Shown here piece by piece: positions 41,302-50,436 of a stretch of DNA of 64,000 nucleotides (position 1 is its first letter; every line of letters starts with the position of its first letter). The stretch is from NCBI GenBank assembly GCA_016192525.1, contig JACPTZ010000214.1:25138-89137 (forward strand), given 5' to 3'. A model generated the notes under the pieces. The model worked only from the letters and a program-made list of their open reading frames with translations, was not told the DNA's origin and did not search any database. The stretch comes from Planctomycetota bacterium. GTDB taxonomy: Bacteria > Planctomycetota > MHYJ01 > JACPTZ01. The translations under genes were made by a program, and so were the position numbers.

Positions 41302-42563
41302 AGATCAAGAAATACGAGGGCCGCACCTGGGATGAGGCGATCGCGAAGGTCAAGGCGGACCTCGGACCGGGCGCGGTGCTCCTCCACACGCAGCTCCCGC
41401 AGGAGCGCCACTGGCTCCGGCTCTGGGGCGGGGGAAAGTGCGTGATCCTGGCGGGGACCGGCTTCCACGTCGTGAGCGAGTACCGTCAGCGCCGCCCGGC
41501 TTCCGGAGACACGAGCCGGATCGTGGTCCGGCCCGCGGGGGGATCGGCGCCCGCGACCGTGGGCGTTCCGGCGAAGGCGGCGGCCCCGGCCCTCCGGGAG
41601 GCGCCGGCCGCCGACCCCGGCGATCTGGGTGTCCTCCGCCGCATGGTCCAGGAACTCCGCGACAACGTGCTGTACCCCGACTTCGCCCAGGCCCCCGAGG
41701 GGCTCCGGATCGGATATCGGAGCCTGATCGAGAACCGCATCTCCACCACGCTCGCCCGGCGCGTGCTCACGGGAATTCAGCAGAAGATCGGAGCGGAGGC
41801 CTGCGCCAACGCGGAGCTGGTCCGGGAGGCGATCCGGGAGACGATCGCCGAGCGGGTGAACGTCGCGCACGAGATCCGCCTCACGCCCGGCCGAAGCCGC
41901 GTCGTGGCGCTGATCGGCCCCACGGGGGTCGGCAAGACCACCACCATCGCGAAACTGGCCGCCATCTACGCCCTCCGCCGCCAGAAACGGGTGGGGCTGA
42001 TCACGATGGACACGTACCGGATCGCGGCCACCGAGCAGCTGTCGCAGATGGCGGACATCGCCCGCATCCCGCTCCGGATCGCCAAGACGCCCGAGGAGGT
42101 GAACGCCGCCGTCGCCGAGTTCGCCCGCTTCGACCTCGTCCTGATCGACTCGGCCGGGCGCGCCCAGCGGAACGCCGATCACCTGCGCGAATTGAAGCAC
42201 TTCATCGACGTCGCGAAGCCGGACGAGATTCACCTGGTCCTCTCCGTCACCTCCAATCTCGACGTGCTGTATGACGTCGTGGAGCGTTTCGGCTGCTGCC
42301 GGATCGACAACATCATCCTCACGAAACTCGACGAGGCGGTTCGTTTCGGCCTCATTCTCGACGTTCTGGAAAAGGTGCGGTCGTCGGTCTCGTACGTGAC
42401 GACGGGACAGGGGGTCCCGGCGGACATCGAGCCGGCGGATCGCGAACGACTGGTGAGCATGATCTGCGGAGACGGAATCGAACATGGATCAGGCCGAAGG
42501 GCTTCGTCTTCTGGCCCGGCAGACCACGCGCCCGGCGCGGGTGCTGGCCGTCTGCTCGGGTAA
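41298..42563 (+). CDS. flhF: Flagellar SRP-like GTPase FlhF
   Basis: An SRP-family GTPase that places flagella, 421 residues. The N-terminal basic domain begins KIKKYEGRTWDEAIAKVKAD. The G domain has P-loop GPTGVGKT at 207-214, ITMDTYRIAATEQL, and DSAGR as the G3 motif. The last ~26 codons (GSGRRASSSGPADH onward) run about 80 bp into the start of flhG in another frame; this tail is low-complexity, so the functional protein probably ends near SMICGDGIE. Confidence 0.92.
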   Translation: MKIKKYEGRTWDEAIAKVKADLGPGAVLLHTQLPQERHWLRLWGGGKCVILAGTGFHVVSEYRQRRPASGDTSRIVVRPAGGSAPATVGVPAKAAAPALREAPAADPGDLGVLRRMVQELRDNVLYPDFAQAPEGLRIGYRSLIENRISTTLARRVLTGIQQKIGAEACANAELVREAIRETIAERVNVAHEIRLTPGRSRVVALIGPTGVGKTTTIAKLAAIYALRRQKRVGLITMDTYRIAATEQLSQMADIARIPLRIAKTPEEVNAAVAEFARFDLVLIDSAGRAQRNADHLRELKHFIDVAKPDEIHLVLSVTSNLDVLYDVVERFGCCRIDNIILTKLDEAVRFGLILDVLEKVRSSVSYVTTGQGVPADIEPADRERLVSMICGDGIEHGSGRRASSSGPADHAPGAGAGRLLG

Positions 42564-43359
42564 GGGCGGGGTCGGAAAGTCCAACGTCGCGCTGAATCTC
42601 GCCCTGGCGGCGTCCCTGGCGCGACGCCGGACGATCTTGATCGACATCGACCTCGGCCTCGCGAACGTCGATGTCCTCTGCGACGTCCACGCCCGGGTGA
42701 ATCTCTCCCACGTCATCGCGGGTCGCGCCTCCCTGTCGGAGGCCTGTGTGGCGGGGCCGGGCGGGCTCAAAATCGTCCCCGGCGCCTCGGGGATCGAACG
42801 CCTGGCGAATCTCGGAGACGTCGAGCGGGAGCGGCTTCTCTCCGGGCTGGAGGAACTCCAGAGGCAGGCCGAGTTCCTGATCATTGACACCGGTGCCGGA
42901 ATATCGAAAAATGTCCTCGCCTTCGTCGGCGCGGCCGACGACATCCTGCTGGTGACGACCCCGGAGCCGACCGCCCTGGTCGACGCCTACGCCATGCTGA
43001 AGATGCTGGCGCAGCGGGACGTGCCGGGGTCGGTTTTTGTCTGCGTCAACTGCGCGGAGCACCGGGTGGAGGCCGACCGGGTGGCGGCCGGTCTCCGGAC
43101 CGTGGCGGAGCGGTTCCTGAACCTCTACGTCGAGCCGCTGGGCTGGCTCCCGCGGGATGCGGCCGTCCCGTCCTCGGTCCGGCGAAAGCAGCCGTTCCTG
43201 CTCGCCTGTCCAGATGCCCCGGTGAGTCATGCGCTGCGGGAGATGGCCGGCCGGGCGTTCGGTCCCCGCGGCGAGGAATCGGCCGTTCCGGCGGGGCCGT
43301 CGGCGGAGCGCAGTTTTTTCGCCCGGGTCTGGGAGGCCTTCCGGGCCCCGGCGACGTGA
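42484..43359 (+). CDS. flhG: Flagellar number regulator FlhG (MinD-like ATPase)
   Basis: A protein of 291 residues. Deviant Walker A GKGGVGKS at 26-33, then DIDLGLANVDVL and a Walker B-like EFLIIDTGAGI mark the MinD/ParA family. It works with FlhF to limit flagellar number. The N-terminal MDQAEGLRLL resembles the DQA.. helix that stimulates the FlhF GTPase in Bacillus FlhG. Confidence 0.92.
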   Translation: MDQAEGLRLLARQTTRPARVLAVCSGKGGVGKSNVALNLALAASLARRRTILIDIDLGLANVDVLCDVHARVNLSHVIAGRASLSEACVAGPGGLKIVPGASGIERLANLGDVERERLLSGLEELQRQAEFLIIDTGAGISKNVLAFVGAADDILLVTTPEPTALVDAYAMLKMLAQRDVPGSVFVCVNCAEHRVEADRVAAGLRTVAERFLNLYVEPLGWLPRDAAVPSSVRRKQPFLLACPDAPVSHALREMAGRAFGPRGEESAVPAGPSAERSFFARVWEAFRAPAT

Positions 43360-43377
43360 GGATGGAGGAGCGGCGTT

Positions 43378-43746
43378 GTGACGCGTCTTTTCAGCGCGGT
43401 GATGGGGATCTTCGCCTTTGTCGTGATGTGCGGCCTCGGTCTGCTTCAGAAGAGCGAGGGGGTGGAGATTTCGCTGGGGGTGATCCTGCTCCGCGCGGCG
43501 CTGGCGATGGCCGGATTCATTCTGCTCGGATGGGTCGTCGGATCAGCCGGAATCCGCGTGGTGGGTTCTGAAACCGGACCGAAGCCGGCGGCCGGGGCCG
43601 TGCCGGCGGCTCCCCTACCGGCGGGTGCGACCGCCGTGGCCCCGGGGCCGCCGGCGACGAATCCGGGGTCGCTGCCGGGAGTATCGTCCCCGGCCGCCCC
43701 GGCGATGGCGGCGCCCGTGACGGCCGCGGCGTCGAAACCCCTCTGA
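43378..43746 (+). CDS. Small membrane protein between flhG and fliA
   Basis: A protein of 122 residues from GTG 43378. Two membrane segments at about 5-23 (FSAVMGIFAFVVMCGLGLL) and 33-52 (VILLRAALAMAGFILLGWVV) precede a Pro/Ala-rich tail of 65 residues. I do not recognise a family. Its place inside the flagellar run suggests a linked role. Confidence 0.6.
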   Translation: MTRLFSAVMGIFAFVVMCGLGLLQKSEGVEISLGVILLRAALAMAGFILLGWVVGSAGIRVVGSETGPKPAAGAVPAAPLPAGATAVAPGPPATNPGSLPGVSSPAAPAMAAPVTAAASKPL

Positions 43747-43766
43747 CCCCTTGATGGGAGCGTCGA

Positions 43767-44543
43767 GTGGCGAAGCGATCCAAGGAAGAGATGCAGCGGA
43801 TCTGGCGCCAGTACAAGAAAACCGGCGACACGACGCTCCGCAACATCCTCATCGAAGAACACCTCCCCATCGTGAAATACGTGGCCGAGCGGCTCTTCGT
43901 GAAGCTTCCGCACAGCGTGGACGTGGACGACCTGACGAGCGCCGGCATCTTCGGGCTGGTGGACGCCATCGACCGGTTCGACATCGAACGCGGGGTGAAG
44001 TTCGAGACTTACTGCACGAACCGGATCCGGGGCGCGATCCTCGACGAACTCCGCGCGCTCGACTGGGTCCCACGCCTGGTCCGGCAGCGGGCGCACAAAC
44101 TGGAGCGGGCCGTGTCGAAACTGGAGGCCCGGCACGGTCGCGCCCCCTCGGACACGGAACTCGCGAGAGAGCTTGGGGTTTCACTCGAATCGTACGACGA
44201 GATGGTGAAGGAGGTCAGCACCGCCGCCATTCTCTCCCAGAGCGCGAAGTGGACGGGCGAGGAGGACGAGGAGGGGGGCGGCGGGTCGATGGAGGTCCTC
44301 GAGGACAAGCAGGAGCCCGGTCCGACGGAGGACATCCAGAAGCGGGAGATGGTGGAATTCATCACCAAGCATCTGACGAAGAAGGAACGGCTCATTTTGC
44401 TGCTATACTACTATGAGGAATTGACGATGAAGGAAATAGGGTCCACCCTGGAGCTTTCGGAGTCCCGGGTGTGCCAGATTCACTCGCGCGTGATGCTGAG
44501 GCTCCGGCACCAGTTGAAGAAGATGAGCCAGGAGCTGACGTAG
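43767..44543 (+). CDS. fliA: Flagellar sigma factor FliA / WhiG type
   Basis: The sigma-28-family factor for late flagellar genes, 258 residues from GTG 43767. Region 2 (LPIVKYVAERLFVKLPHSVD, DLTSAGIFGLVDAIDRFD, KFETYCTNRIRGAILDELRA), region 3 (KLEARHGRAPSDTELARELG) and region 4 (ILLLYYYEELTMKEIGSTLE, SESRVCQIHSRVMLRL) are all present. Local AT-richness near 44395-44440 is unusual for the locus. No FlgM anti-sigma gene was seen nearby. Confidence 0.92.
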   Translation: MAKRSKEEMQRIWRQYKKTGDTTLRNILIEEHLPIVKYVAERLFVKLPHSVDVDDLTSAGIFGLVDAIDRFDIERGVKFETYCTNRIRGAILDELRALDWVPRLVRQRAHKLERAVSKLEARHGRAPSDTELARELGVSLESYDEMVKEVSTAAILSQSAKWTGEEDEEGGGGSMEVLEDKQEPGPTEDIQKREMVEFITKHLTKKERLILLLYYYEELTMKEIGSTLELSESRVCQIHSRVMLRLRHQLKKMSQELT

Positions 44544-44569
44544 CGCGGGATGGGCCGGAGGGCGTCGCG

Positions 44570-44621
44570 GAGCTGCGCCTGGAGTACGCTGCGGAAGCTG
44601 CGCCTGGAGCGCGCTGCGGAA
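44570..44621. repeat. Direct repeat after fliA
   Basis: Two 26-bp units (44570-44595 and 44596-44621), GCTGCGCCTGGAGTACGCTG with two to three differences, stand head to tail, followed by a stem GGGCGCC / GGCGCCC near 44636-44655. It lies between fliA and the next small gene. Confidence 0.5.
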
Positions 44622-44693
44622 GCAGCGCCGAACAGGGGCGCCCGAAGAGGCGCCCATGGGGCCGCCGGTTGCCGACCGTGGAGGGCCCCGGTC

Positions 44694-45029
44694 ATGACGA
44701 TCGCCTCACCGAATCTGCAGCAGACGATGACGAACGCGGAGTATGCGCTCTACGTGCAGAACCTGCTGCTGATGCAGGACCGCACGGCGCAGGCCGCCGC
44801 GGCCGCCCGCACCCAGGACGTCGAGAAGCTCGCCCAGGAGCAGGTGCCGCCCCCCGAGGCCGCGACCGACCAGCGGGTGCGGGAGCAGGAATTCCGGAAG
44901 GAACCGTATCCCCGGAAGCGAAAGCGCCAGGCCCGCCCGGCGCCGGCGTCCGCGAATCCACCCGGCGCCCCCGTCCCGGAACGGCCGACGGAGAAGGGAA
45001 AGGGCGGGATCGTCGATCTGGACGCGTGA
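44694..45029 (+). CDS. Hypothetical small protein downstream of fliA
   Basis: A protein of 111 residues from ATG 44694; a longer frame from 44550 crosses the direct repeat and is less likely. The N-terminal half is helical (TMTNAEYALYVQNLLLMQDR); the C-terminal part is basic and proline-rich (YPRKRKRQARPAPA) ending KGGIVDLDA. Small proteins with a basic linker and a short hydrophobic C-terminal motif commonly close flagellar operons in Firmicutes; the resemblance is loose. Confidence 0.5.
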   Translation: MTIASPNLQQTMTNAEYALYVQNLLLMQDRTAQAAAAARTQDVEKLAQEQVPPPEAATDQRVREQEFRKEPYPRKRKRQARPAPASANPPGAPVPERPTEKGKGGIVDLDA

Positions 45030-45047
45030 CCCCCATCCCGGTTTCCC

Positions 45048-45860
45048 TTGCGCATCCTCCTCACCAACGACGACGGTTATGACGCCCCGGGCCTCGAGGC
45101 CATCGCCCGCGAGCTCCGGGGGATGGGCCCGCTCACCATCGTGGCCCCGCTCAGCCAGCAGAGCGCCATCTCCCAGGCGATCACCCTCTTCCGCCCCCTC
45201 GTCGTTCACCGCGGAACCGGCACCGCCCCCCCCCTGAGCGTGGCGATCGAGGGGACGCCGGTCGACTGCGTCAAACTGGCTCTCGCGGAGCTCTGCCCCG
45301 AACTTCCGGAGGTGGTGGTCTCCGGGATCAACCACGGCGCGAATCTCGGCGTGAATGTCTTCTACTCCGGGACCGTGGGGGCGGCGCTGGAGGCGGCGAT
45401 GTCCGGGGTGCCCGGCATTGCGCTCTCGCTCGAGTACTCCGCCAAGCCGGACTTCGTCCGGGCGGCCCGGCAGGTCCGGGACCTCGTGGGGGAACTGGCG
45501 CGCGAGTTCGCCGGCCGCGGGACGGCGTTCAACGTCAATATCCCGGCCCGGCCCTCGGGGAAGGCGGCGGGAGTCGCCTGGACGCGGATGGACAACGTCC
45601 TTCGCCGCGACCGGTTCGTCCGGGGGACCGATCCCCGAAGCCGGCCCTACTTCTGGTACCAGGCCGATCCACCTCCGGTACCGCGCGCCGGCCGGGCCGA
45701 GACGGCCCGGTATCGGCCCGAGCTCCTGCTCGACCAGGACGCCTTCCGGGCCGGGTACATCTCCGTCACTCCGCTCATGACCGACCTTACGCACTTCGAT
45801 CTTCTCATGTCGAAGCGGGGGGTTCGGGCGCCCCCCCGCCGACGGCGCCGCGCCCGGTGA
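45048..45860 (+). CDS. surE: 5'-nucleotidase SurE
   Basis: A metal-dependent nucleoside monophosphate phosphatase, 270 residues. The start is TTG 45048, giving the canonical MRILLTNDDGYDAPGLEAIA with the metal-binding NDD at 7-9. VVSGINHGANLGVNVFYSGT (about 88-107) is the second hallmark. The C-terminus carries a short Arg-rich tail. It is 18 bp after the preceding gene. Confidence 0.92.
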   Translation: MRILLTNDDGYDAPGLEAIARELRGMGPLTIVAPLSQQSAISQAITLFRPLVVHRGTGTAPPLSVAIEGTPVDCVKLALAELCPELPEVVVSGINHGANLGVNVFYSGTVGAALEAAMSGVPGIALSLEYSAKPDFVRAARQVRDLVGELAREFAGRGTAFNVNIPARPSGKAAGVAWTRMDNVLRRDRFVRGTDPRSRPYFWYQADPPPVPRAGRAETARYRPELLLDQDAFRAGYISVTPLMTDLTHFDLLMSKRGVRAPPRRRRRAR

Positions 45861-45903
45861 ATTTCCCTCCGCGGGAGGCGCGCCGCCGAATAAGATAGCC
45901 GCC

Positions 45904-47094
45904 ATGCCGCCTCCGGACCCGCTCCATTTCTGCGCTGACGCGCTCTTCGATCTCGCCGGTCGCGGGCTCCGTCGCACGCTCCGGACCTGGATCCCCACGG
46001 AGGGAATGCGCGGAACCCTGGACGGCCGGCCCGCGATCAACTTCGGATCCAACGACTACCTCGGACTGGGACGCGATCCGCGCCTTGCCGCCGCCGCGCG
46101 CGCCGCGGCCGAAGAGGCCGGAGGATGGGGGCCCGCCGCCTCGCGTCTCCTCGCCGGAACCACTCCGTGGCACAACGGTCTGGAGTCGGACATCGCGCGA
46201 TTCAAGGGGACGGAGGGCGCGCTCTTCTTCCCCTCCGGGTACATGGCGAATCTCGGAACCCTGACGGCGCTCTCCGAGGCCGGATCGCTGATCTGCGCCG
46301 ATGCCCTGAATCATGCCAGCCTCGTCGATGCCTGCCGGCTGAGCCGGGCCGAGGTGTTCGTCTACCCGCATCGCGACATGGCCGCGCTGAACGCGCGCCT
46401 CGCCGACGCGCAGAGGAGGGGAACCCGGCGGATGATCGTGACGGACTCCGTGTTCAGCATGGACGGGGATCTGGCCCCGCTTCCGGAACTGGTCGAAATC
46501 GCCCGGCGGCATGACGCCGCGCTTGTGGTCGACGATGCCCACGCGACCGGCGTCTTTGGACGAAAGGGGCGGGGGGCGGCGGAGCACCTCGGGGTGGCGG
46601 ACGAGATTCCGGTCACCCTCGGCACGTTCAGCAAGGCGGCGGCGAGCGTGGGGGGATTCTCGGCCGCCTCGGCGACGGTGGTTGAGTTCCTGATCCACCG
46701 GGCGCGCCCGTTCATCTTCACGACGGCCCCGCCGCCGGCGCTCTGCGCCGCAAACCGGCGGGCGCTTGAGTTGTTCGACGGGGAGCCGGAACGCCGCGAC
46801 CGGCTGTGGGCGAACCAGAGGGGCGTCGTGGATGAACTGCGCGGGATGGGCTGCCGGCTGACCGGCACGGAGACGCCGATCCTGCCGGTGCTCATCGGAG
46901 ACGAGGCGGCCGCGGTGGCCGTCGCAGAGGCGCTCCTGGCCGCCGGATGCTACGTTCCGGCGATCCGACACCCCACGGTCCCGCGCGGATCGGCCCGGCT
47001 CCGGATCTCGCTCTCGGCCGCGCACACGGAGGAAGACCTGCGGACGCTCTTCCGCGCCATGCAGGAGTTCCGCGGGCGAGGCGGTTCAGAGTGA
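45904..47094 (+). CDS. bioF: 8-amino-7-oxononanoate synthase
   Basis: A PLP-dependent condensing enzyme of biotin synthesis (pimeloyl thioester plus L-alanine), 396 residues. It has NFGSNDYLGLGRDPRL at about 40-55, GWGPAASRLLAGTTPWH, VVDDAHATGVFG with the PLP-stacking region, and GTFSKAAASVGGF with the Schiff-base lysine K244. bioA follows with a GTGA overlap, so two consecutive steps are co-transcribed. A 2-amino-3-ketobutyrate ligase is the main alternative, but the bioA neighbour favours bioF. Confidence 0.88.
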   Translation: MPPPDPLHFCADALFDLAGRGLRRTLRTWIPTEGMRGTLDGRPAINFGSNDYLGLGRDPRLAAAARAAAEEAGGWGPAASRLLAGTTPWHNGLESDIARFKGTEGALFFPSGYMANLGTLTALSEAGSLICADALNHASLVDACRLSRAEVFVYPHRDMAALNARLADAQRRGTRRMIVTDSVFSMDGDLAPLPELVEIARRHDAALVVDDAHATGVFGRKGRGAAEHLGVADEIPVTLGTFSKAAASVGGFSAASATVVEFLIHRARPFIFTTAPPPALCAANRRALELFDGEPERRDRLWANQRGVVDELRGMGCRLTGTETPILPVLIGDEAAAVAVAEALLAAGCYVPAIRHPTVPRGSARLRISLSAAHTEEDLRTLFRAMQEFRGRGGSE

Positions 47095-48506
47095 CCGTGC
47101 GGTCGTGGGGAACACAACCGATGGTGCCCGACACCCCCCGCTCCCGATCCCTCCGACGCCGCGACCGGCGCGTCCTCTGGCACCCGTTCACCCAGCAGCG
47201 CGGCTGGGAGGGTGAGGAGTTCCCGATCTTCGAAAGCGGTGGCGGGTGCTGGCTCGTCGATTCCGACGGTCACCGCTACCTCGACGGCATCTCCTCCCTC
47301 TGGTGCAATATCTTCGGTCATCGCGTTCCTGCGATCGACCGGGCGATCCGGCGTCAACTCGACCGCCTCGCCCACAGCACGTTTCTCGGCTCATCTCACG
47401 AGCCCGGGATCGCCCTCGCCGAGGAACTCCTCCGGATCGCCCCGCGCGGCCTCCGCCGGGTCTTTTATTCGGACGACGGCTCGACCGCCATGGAGATCGC
47501 GCTCAAAATGGCCTTCCAGTTCTGGCGCCAGTCGCCGGACGCCGGCGCGGCGGACCGTCGGGCCCGAAACAGCTTTCTCACCCTCGGCGAGGCCTATCAT
47601 GGGGACACGATCGGGGCGGTGAGCGCGGGCGGATTCGACCTCTTCCATGCCGCGTACCGCCCGCTGCTCTTTCGGACCTGGAAGGTCCCGCCACCGCTCG
47701 CGTATCGAACGCGGGGAGTCTCGTGGCCGGAGGGATGCCGCGTCGCCGCCCTTCGGGCGATGGAGGAGGTGTTGCGGAAGCACGGGCGCGGGATTGCGGC
47801 CGTCGTGATTGAACCGCTCATCCAGGGGGCCGCGGGGATGCTCACGCAGCCGCCGGGGTTCGTGCGCGGGGTGAGGCGGCTGTGCGATCGGTACGACACG
47901 CTCCTCGTCTGTGACGAGGTCGCCACCGGCTTCGGCCGGACCGGAAAGATGTTCGCCTGCGATCACGAGCGGGTGACGCCCGATCTGATGACCGTGGCGA
48001 AGGGACTGACCGGGGGCTATCTCCCGCTCGCGGCCACGCTCACGACGGAGCGGATCTATCGCGCCTTTCTCGGCGGGTACGAGGAGAAGCGGACCTTCTA
48101 CCACGGACACACCTACACGGCGAATCCGCTCGCCTGCGCCGCGGCGCGGGCCACGCTGGCGGAATTCCGCCGCCGCGGCACCCTGGAGCGGCTGCCCGCG
48201 CTCGTCGGGCATTTGCGACGACGTCTCGCCGGGGAGATCGCCCCGCTCCGCCATGTCGGCGAAATCCGACAGTGCGGGCTGATGGTGGGGATCGAGCTGG
48301 TCGACGATCGGAAGACCGGCAGGCCCTACCCGTTCAAGGCGCGGATGGGTCACCGGGTGATTCTCGTCGCCCGGACATTCGGCGTCTTCCTTCGTCCGCT
48401 GGGGGACGTCATCGTGCTCATGCCGCCGCTCTCCATCTCGAAGAAGCAGATTGACTTGCTCGTGGGCGTGACGGCGGAGGCGATCGAGGAGGCCACCGGG
48501 GATTGA
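47091..48506 (+). CDS. bioA: Adenosylmethionine-8-amino-7-oxononanoate aminotransferase
   Basis: A PLP aminotransferase making 7,8-diaminopelargonate, 471 residues from GTG 47091 (overlapping bioF), or 461 from ATG 47121. The BioA-specific HPFTQQ near the N-terminus, FYSDDGSTAMEIALKMAFQF, EAYHGDTIGAVSAGG and TVAKGLTGGYLPLAAT with PLP lysine K304 (numbered from GTG) are all present. It ends one base before the stop of the convergent ABC permease gene. Confidence 0.9.
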   Translation: MTVRSWGTQPMVPDTPRSRSLRRRDRRVLWHPFTQQRGWEGEEFPIFESGGGCWLVDSDGHRYLDGISSLWCNIFGHRVPAIDRAIRRQLDRLAHSTFLGSSHEPGIALAEELLRIAPRGLRRVFYSDDGSTAMEIALKMAFQFWRQSPDAGAADRRARNSFLTLGEAYHGDTIGAVSAGGFDLFHAAYRPLLFRTWKVPPPLAYRTRGVSWPEGCRVAALRAMEEVLRKHGRGIAAVVIEPLIQGAAGMLTQPPGFVRGVRRLCDRYDTLLVCDEVATGFGRTGKMFACDHERVTPDLMTVAKGLTGGYLPLAATLTTERIYRAFLGGYEEKRTFYHGHTYTANPLACAAARATLAEFRRRGTLERLPALVGHLRRRLAGEIAPLRHVGEIRQCGLMVGIELVDDRKTGRPYPFKARMGHRVILVARTFGVFLRPLGDVIVLMPPLSISKKQIDLLVGVTAEAIEEATGD

Positions 48507-48507
48507 G

Positions 48508-49722
48508 CTACTCGAACCGCAGAGCCTCGATCGGGTGGAGACGCGCCGCCTTGACGGCCGGGTAGAGGCCGAAGAAGACGCCCGTGAGCCCGGAGAAGGA
48601 GAAGCTGAGCGCCACGGCCCACAGCGGGACCCGCGTCGGGGGAAGGGGGGAGAAGGCGGAGACGCCGATGCCCACGGCGTAGCCGAGGAAGATCCCGACG
48701 AGCCCGCCGAACAGGGAGAGAATCGTCGCCTCCAGCAGGAACTGGAGCAGGATGTCCTTCGGGCGCGCGCCCAGCGCCTTCAGGATGCCGATCTCCCGCG
48801 TCCGCTCCGTGACGGAGACCAGCATGATGTTCATGATCCCGATCCCGCCCACCAGGAGCGAGATCCCCACGATCCCCGCCAGCACGATGGTGGCGATCCG
48901 GCTCGCCTTGTCGAAGAAGTCCAGCATCTGATCCTGGGTGGCCACCTGGAAATCGTCGGGCTGTTCCGTGGTGAGATGGTGGCGTGACCGGAGCAGGGTC
49001 CGAACCTGGGCCGCGGCGTCGGCCGTGGCCTCCGCATTCGCCGCCTGGGCGAGCACGGCGATCCGCCGGGCGGCGCGGCTCCCGTAAACCTTCGTGGCCG
49101 TCGTGAACGGGATGAGCACGATGTCGTCCATGCTGTTTCCGAAGAAGCTGCCTTTCCGCTCCAGCAGACCGATCACCCGGTAGACGCGATTGTCGACCCG
49201 GATTCGCTGTCCGATGACCTCCGGCCCGGCCCCCAGCTTCTTCATCGTATCGCGACCGAGCACACAGACCATCTTGCGATACGAGAGATCAAGCTCCTGA
49301 AAGTACCGCCCCGCGTCCACGTACCAGTTGCGGATGTCCTGAAACTCGGTTGACGCGCCGATCACCTGGACGGAGAGTTCCTGCCCGCGCCAGAGGACAT
49401 CCGCGTTGCCCTGCATGAGCGGCGTGAGACGGACGATCGAAGGACAGTGCTTGCGAATCGCCTCGGCGTCGTCGACCGTCAGTTCAACCCGTCCGATCTT
49501 GTCGGCCGAGGCGGTCGGGGGAACGTAGGGGGTGACCCAGAGGGCGTCCGAGCCCATTCCCTGGATGAAACCGGTGATGTAGGCGGTCATGCCCTGCAGG
49601 ATCGAAACGACCGCGATCACCGCCATGACGGCGATGACGATGCCGAGCGTGGTCAGGACCGACCGGAAGAGATTGGCCCGGATCTGGCTCACGGCGGCGT
49701 GGACGGAATCGGCGACGAGCAT
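48508..49722 (-). CDS. ABC transporter permease, FtsX/MacB family (YknZ / As-48H-like)
   Basis: A protein of 404 residues with four membrane segments: one near the N-terminus (VLTTLGIVIAVMAVIAVVSI), then a large extracytoplasmic MacB core domain (about 45-275), then three (IVLAGIVGISLLVGGIGIMN, LLEATILSLFGGLVGIFLGY, VALSFSFSGLTGVFFGLYPA). The C-terminal KAARLHPIEALRFE is the FtsX-family end. It is the last gene of SpoIIM-Yip1-HlyD-ATPase-permease. MacB-type permeases drive periplasmic efflux mechanically rather than moving substrate through the inner membrane. In YknWXYZ and the AS-48 EFGH set, this unit protects producer cells from their peptide. Confidence 0.85.
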   Translation of the reverse strand: MLVADSVHAAVSQIRANLFRSVLTTLGIVIAVMAVIAVVSILQGMTAYITGFIQGMGSDALWVTPYVPPTASADKIGRVELTVDDAEAIRKHCPSIVRLTPLMQGNADVLWRGQELSVQVIGASTEFQDIRNWYVDAGRYFQELDLSYRKMVCVLGRDTMKKLGAGPEVIGQRIRVDNRVYRVIGLLERKGSFFGNSMDDIVLIPFTTATKVYGSRAARRIAVLAQAANAEATADAAAQVRTLLRSRHHLTTEQPDDFQVATQDQMLDFFDKASRIATIVLAGIVGISLLVGGIGIMNIMLVSVTERTREIGILKALGARPKDILLQFLLEATILSLFGGLVGIFLGYAVGIGVSAFSPLPPTRVPLWAVALSFSFSGLTGVFFGLYPAVKAARLHPIEALRFE

Positions 49723-49737
49723 GGAGGGTCCCCGGTT

Positions 49738-50427
49738 CTACAGATGCACGATCAGGTCCTCTTTCTTGATCTGTCCGTCCCGGATGCGGATGATCCGCTC
49801 GGTCTGACGCGCCACGGTTTCGTCGTGGGTGACGATCACGATGGTATGCCCTTCCTTGTGGAGCGCCCCGAGCAGGGCCATGATCTTCTGGCCCGTGAGG
49901 GAATCGACGCTCCCCGTCGGTTCGTCGGCGAGGATGATCGAGGGGCTGTTCGCCAGGGCCCGCGCGATGGCCACGCGCTGCTGCTCGCCACCGCTCAGCT
50001 GGTTGGGTCGATGATCGAGACGGTGGCCGAGCCCGACGTAGGTGAGAAGCCGCTGGGCCACCCGGGATCGGTCGGAGTGCCCGCTGAAGACCAGGGGCAC
50101 CTCCACGTTCTGCTGGACGGTCATGCGCGGCAGCAGGTTGTACGACTGGAAGATGAAGCCGACCTTGCGGTTCCGGATGGAGGCGAGCTCGATCTCGGAC
50201 ATGCCGCTCACCTCCACGCCATCGAGCCGGTACGAGCCCGACGAGGGGGTGTCGAGGCAGCCAAGAATGTGCAGCATTGTCGATTTTCCCGAGCCGGAAG
50301 GGCCCATCACCGCCACGTACTCGTTCGGGGAAACCTCCAGGTTCACCCCCCGCAAGGCCTGCACGACGCCCGTCCCGATGGGGTAGTCCTTGCGGACGTC
50401 GTCCAGAGAGATGACGGAGTCGCTCAT
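49738..50427 (-). CDS. ABC transporter ATP-binding protein (MacB/LolD type; YknY-like)
   Basis: A protein of 229 residues. Walker A GPSGSGKS at 42-49, Q-loop FIFQSYNLLP, signature LSGGE at 144-148, Walker B SIILADEPTG and H-loop VTHDE are complete. It belongs to the MacB/LolD clade that pairs with FtsX-type permeases. It lies 15 bp upstream of the permease and 9 bp downstream of the adaptor gene in one transcriptional run. Confidence 0.88.
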   Translation of the reverse strand: MSDSVISLDDVRKDYPIGTGVVQALRGVNLEVSPNEYVAVMGPSGSGKSTMLHILGCLDTPSSGSYRLDGVEVSGMSEIELASIRNRKVGFIFQSYNLLPRMTVQQNVEVPLVFSGHSDRSRVAQRLLTYVGLGHRLDHRPNQLSGGEQQRVAIARALANSPSIILADEPTGSVDSLTGQKIMALLGALHKEGHTIVIVTHDETVARQTERIIRIRDGQIKKEDLIVHL

Positions 50428-50436
50428 GGCGCCTTG

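Noticed and set aside
44550..44693. Longer start for the small gene after fliA
   Set aside because: The extra codons are made of the direct repeat and a stem-loop; the ATG at 44694 gives a cleaner protein.
48504..48510. One-base gap between the convergent bioA and permease stops as a sign of misassembly
   Set aside because: Both genes are complete with typical C-termini; tight convergent pairs occur in compact genomes.
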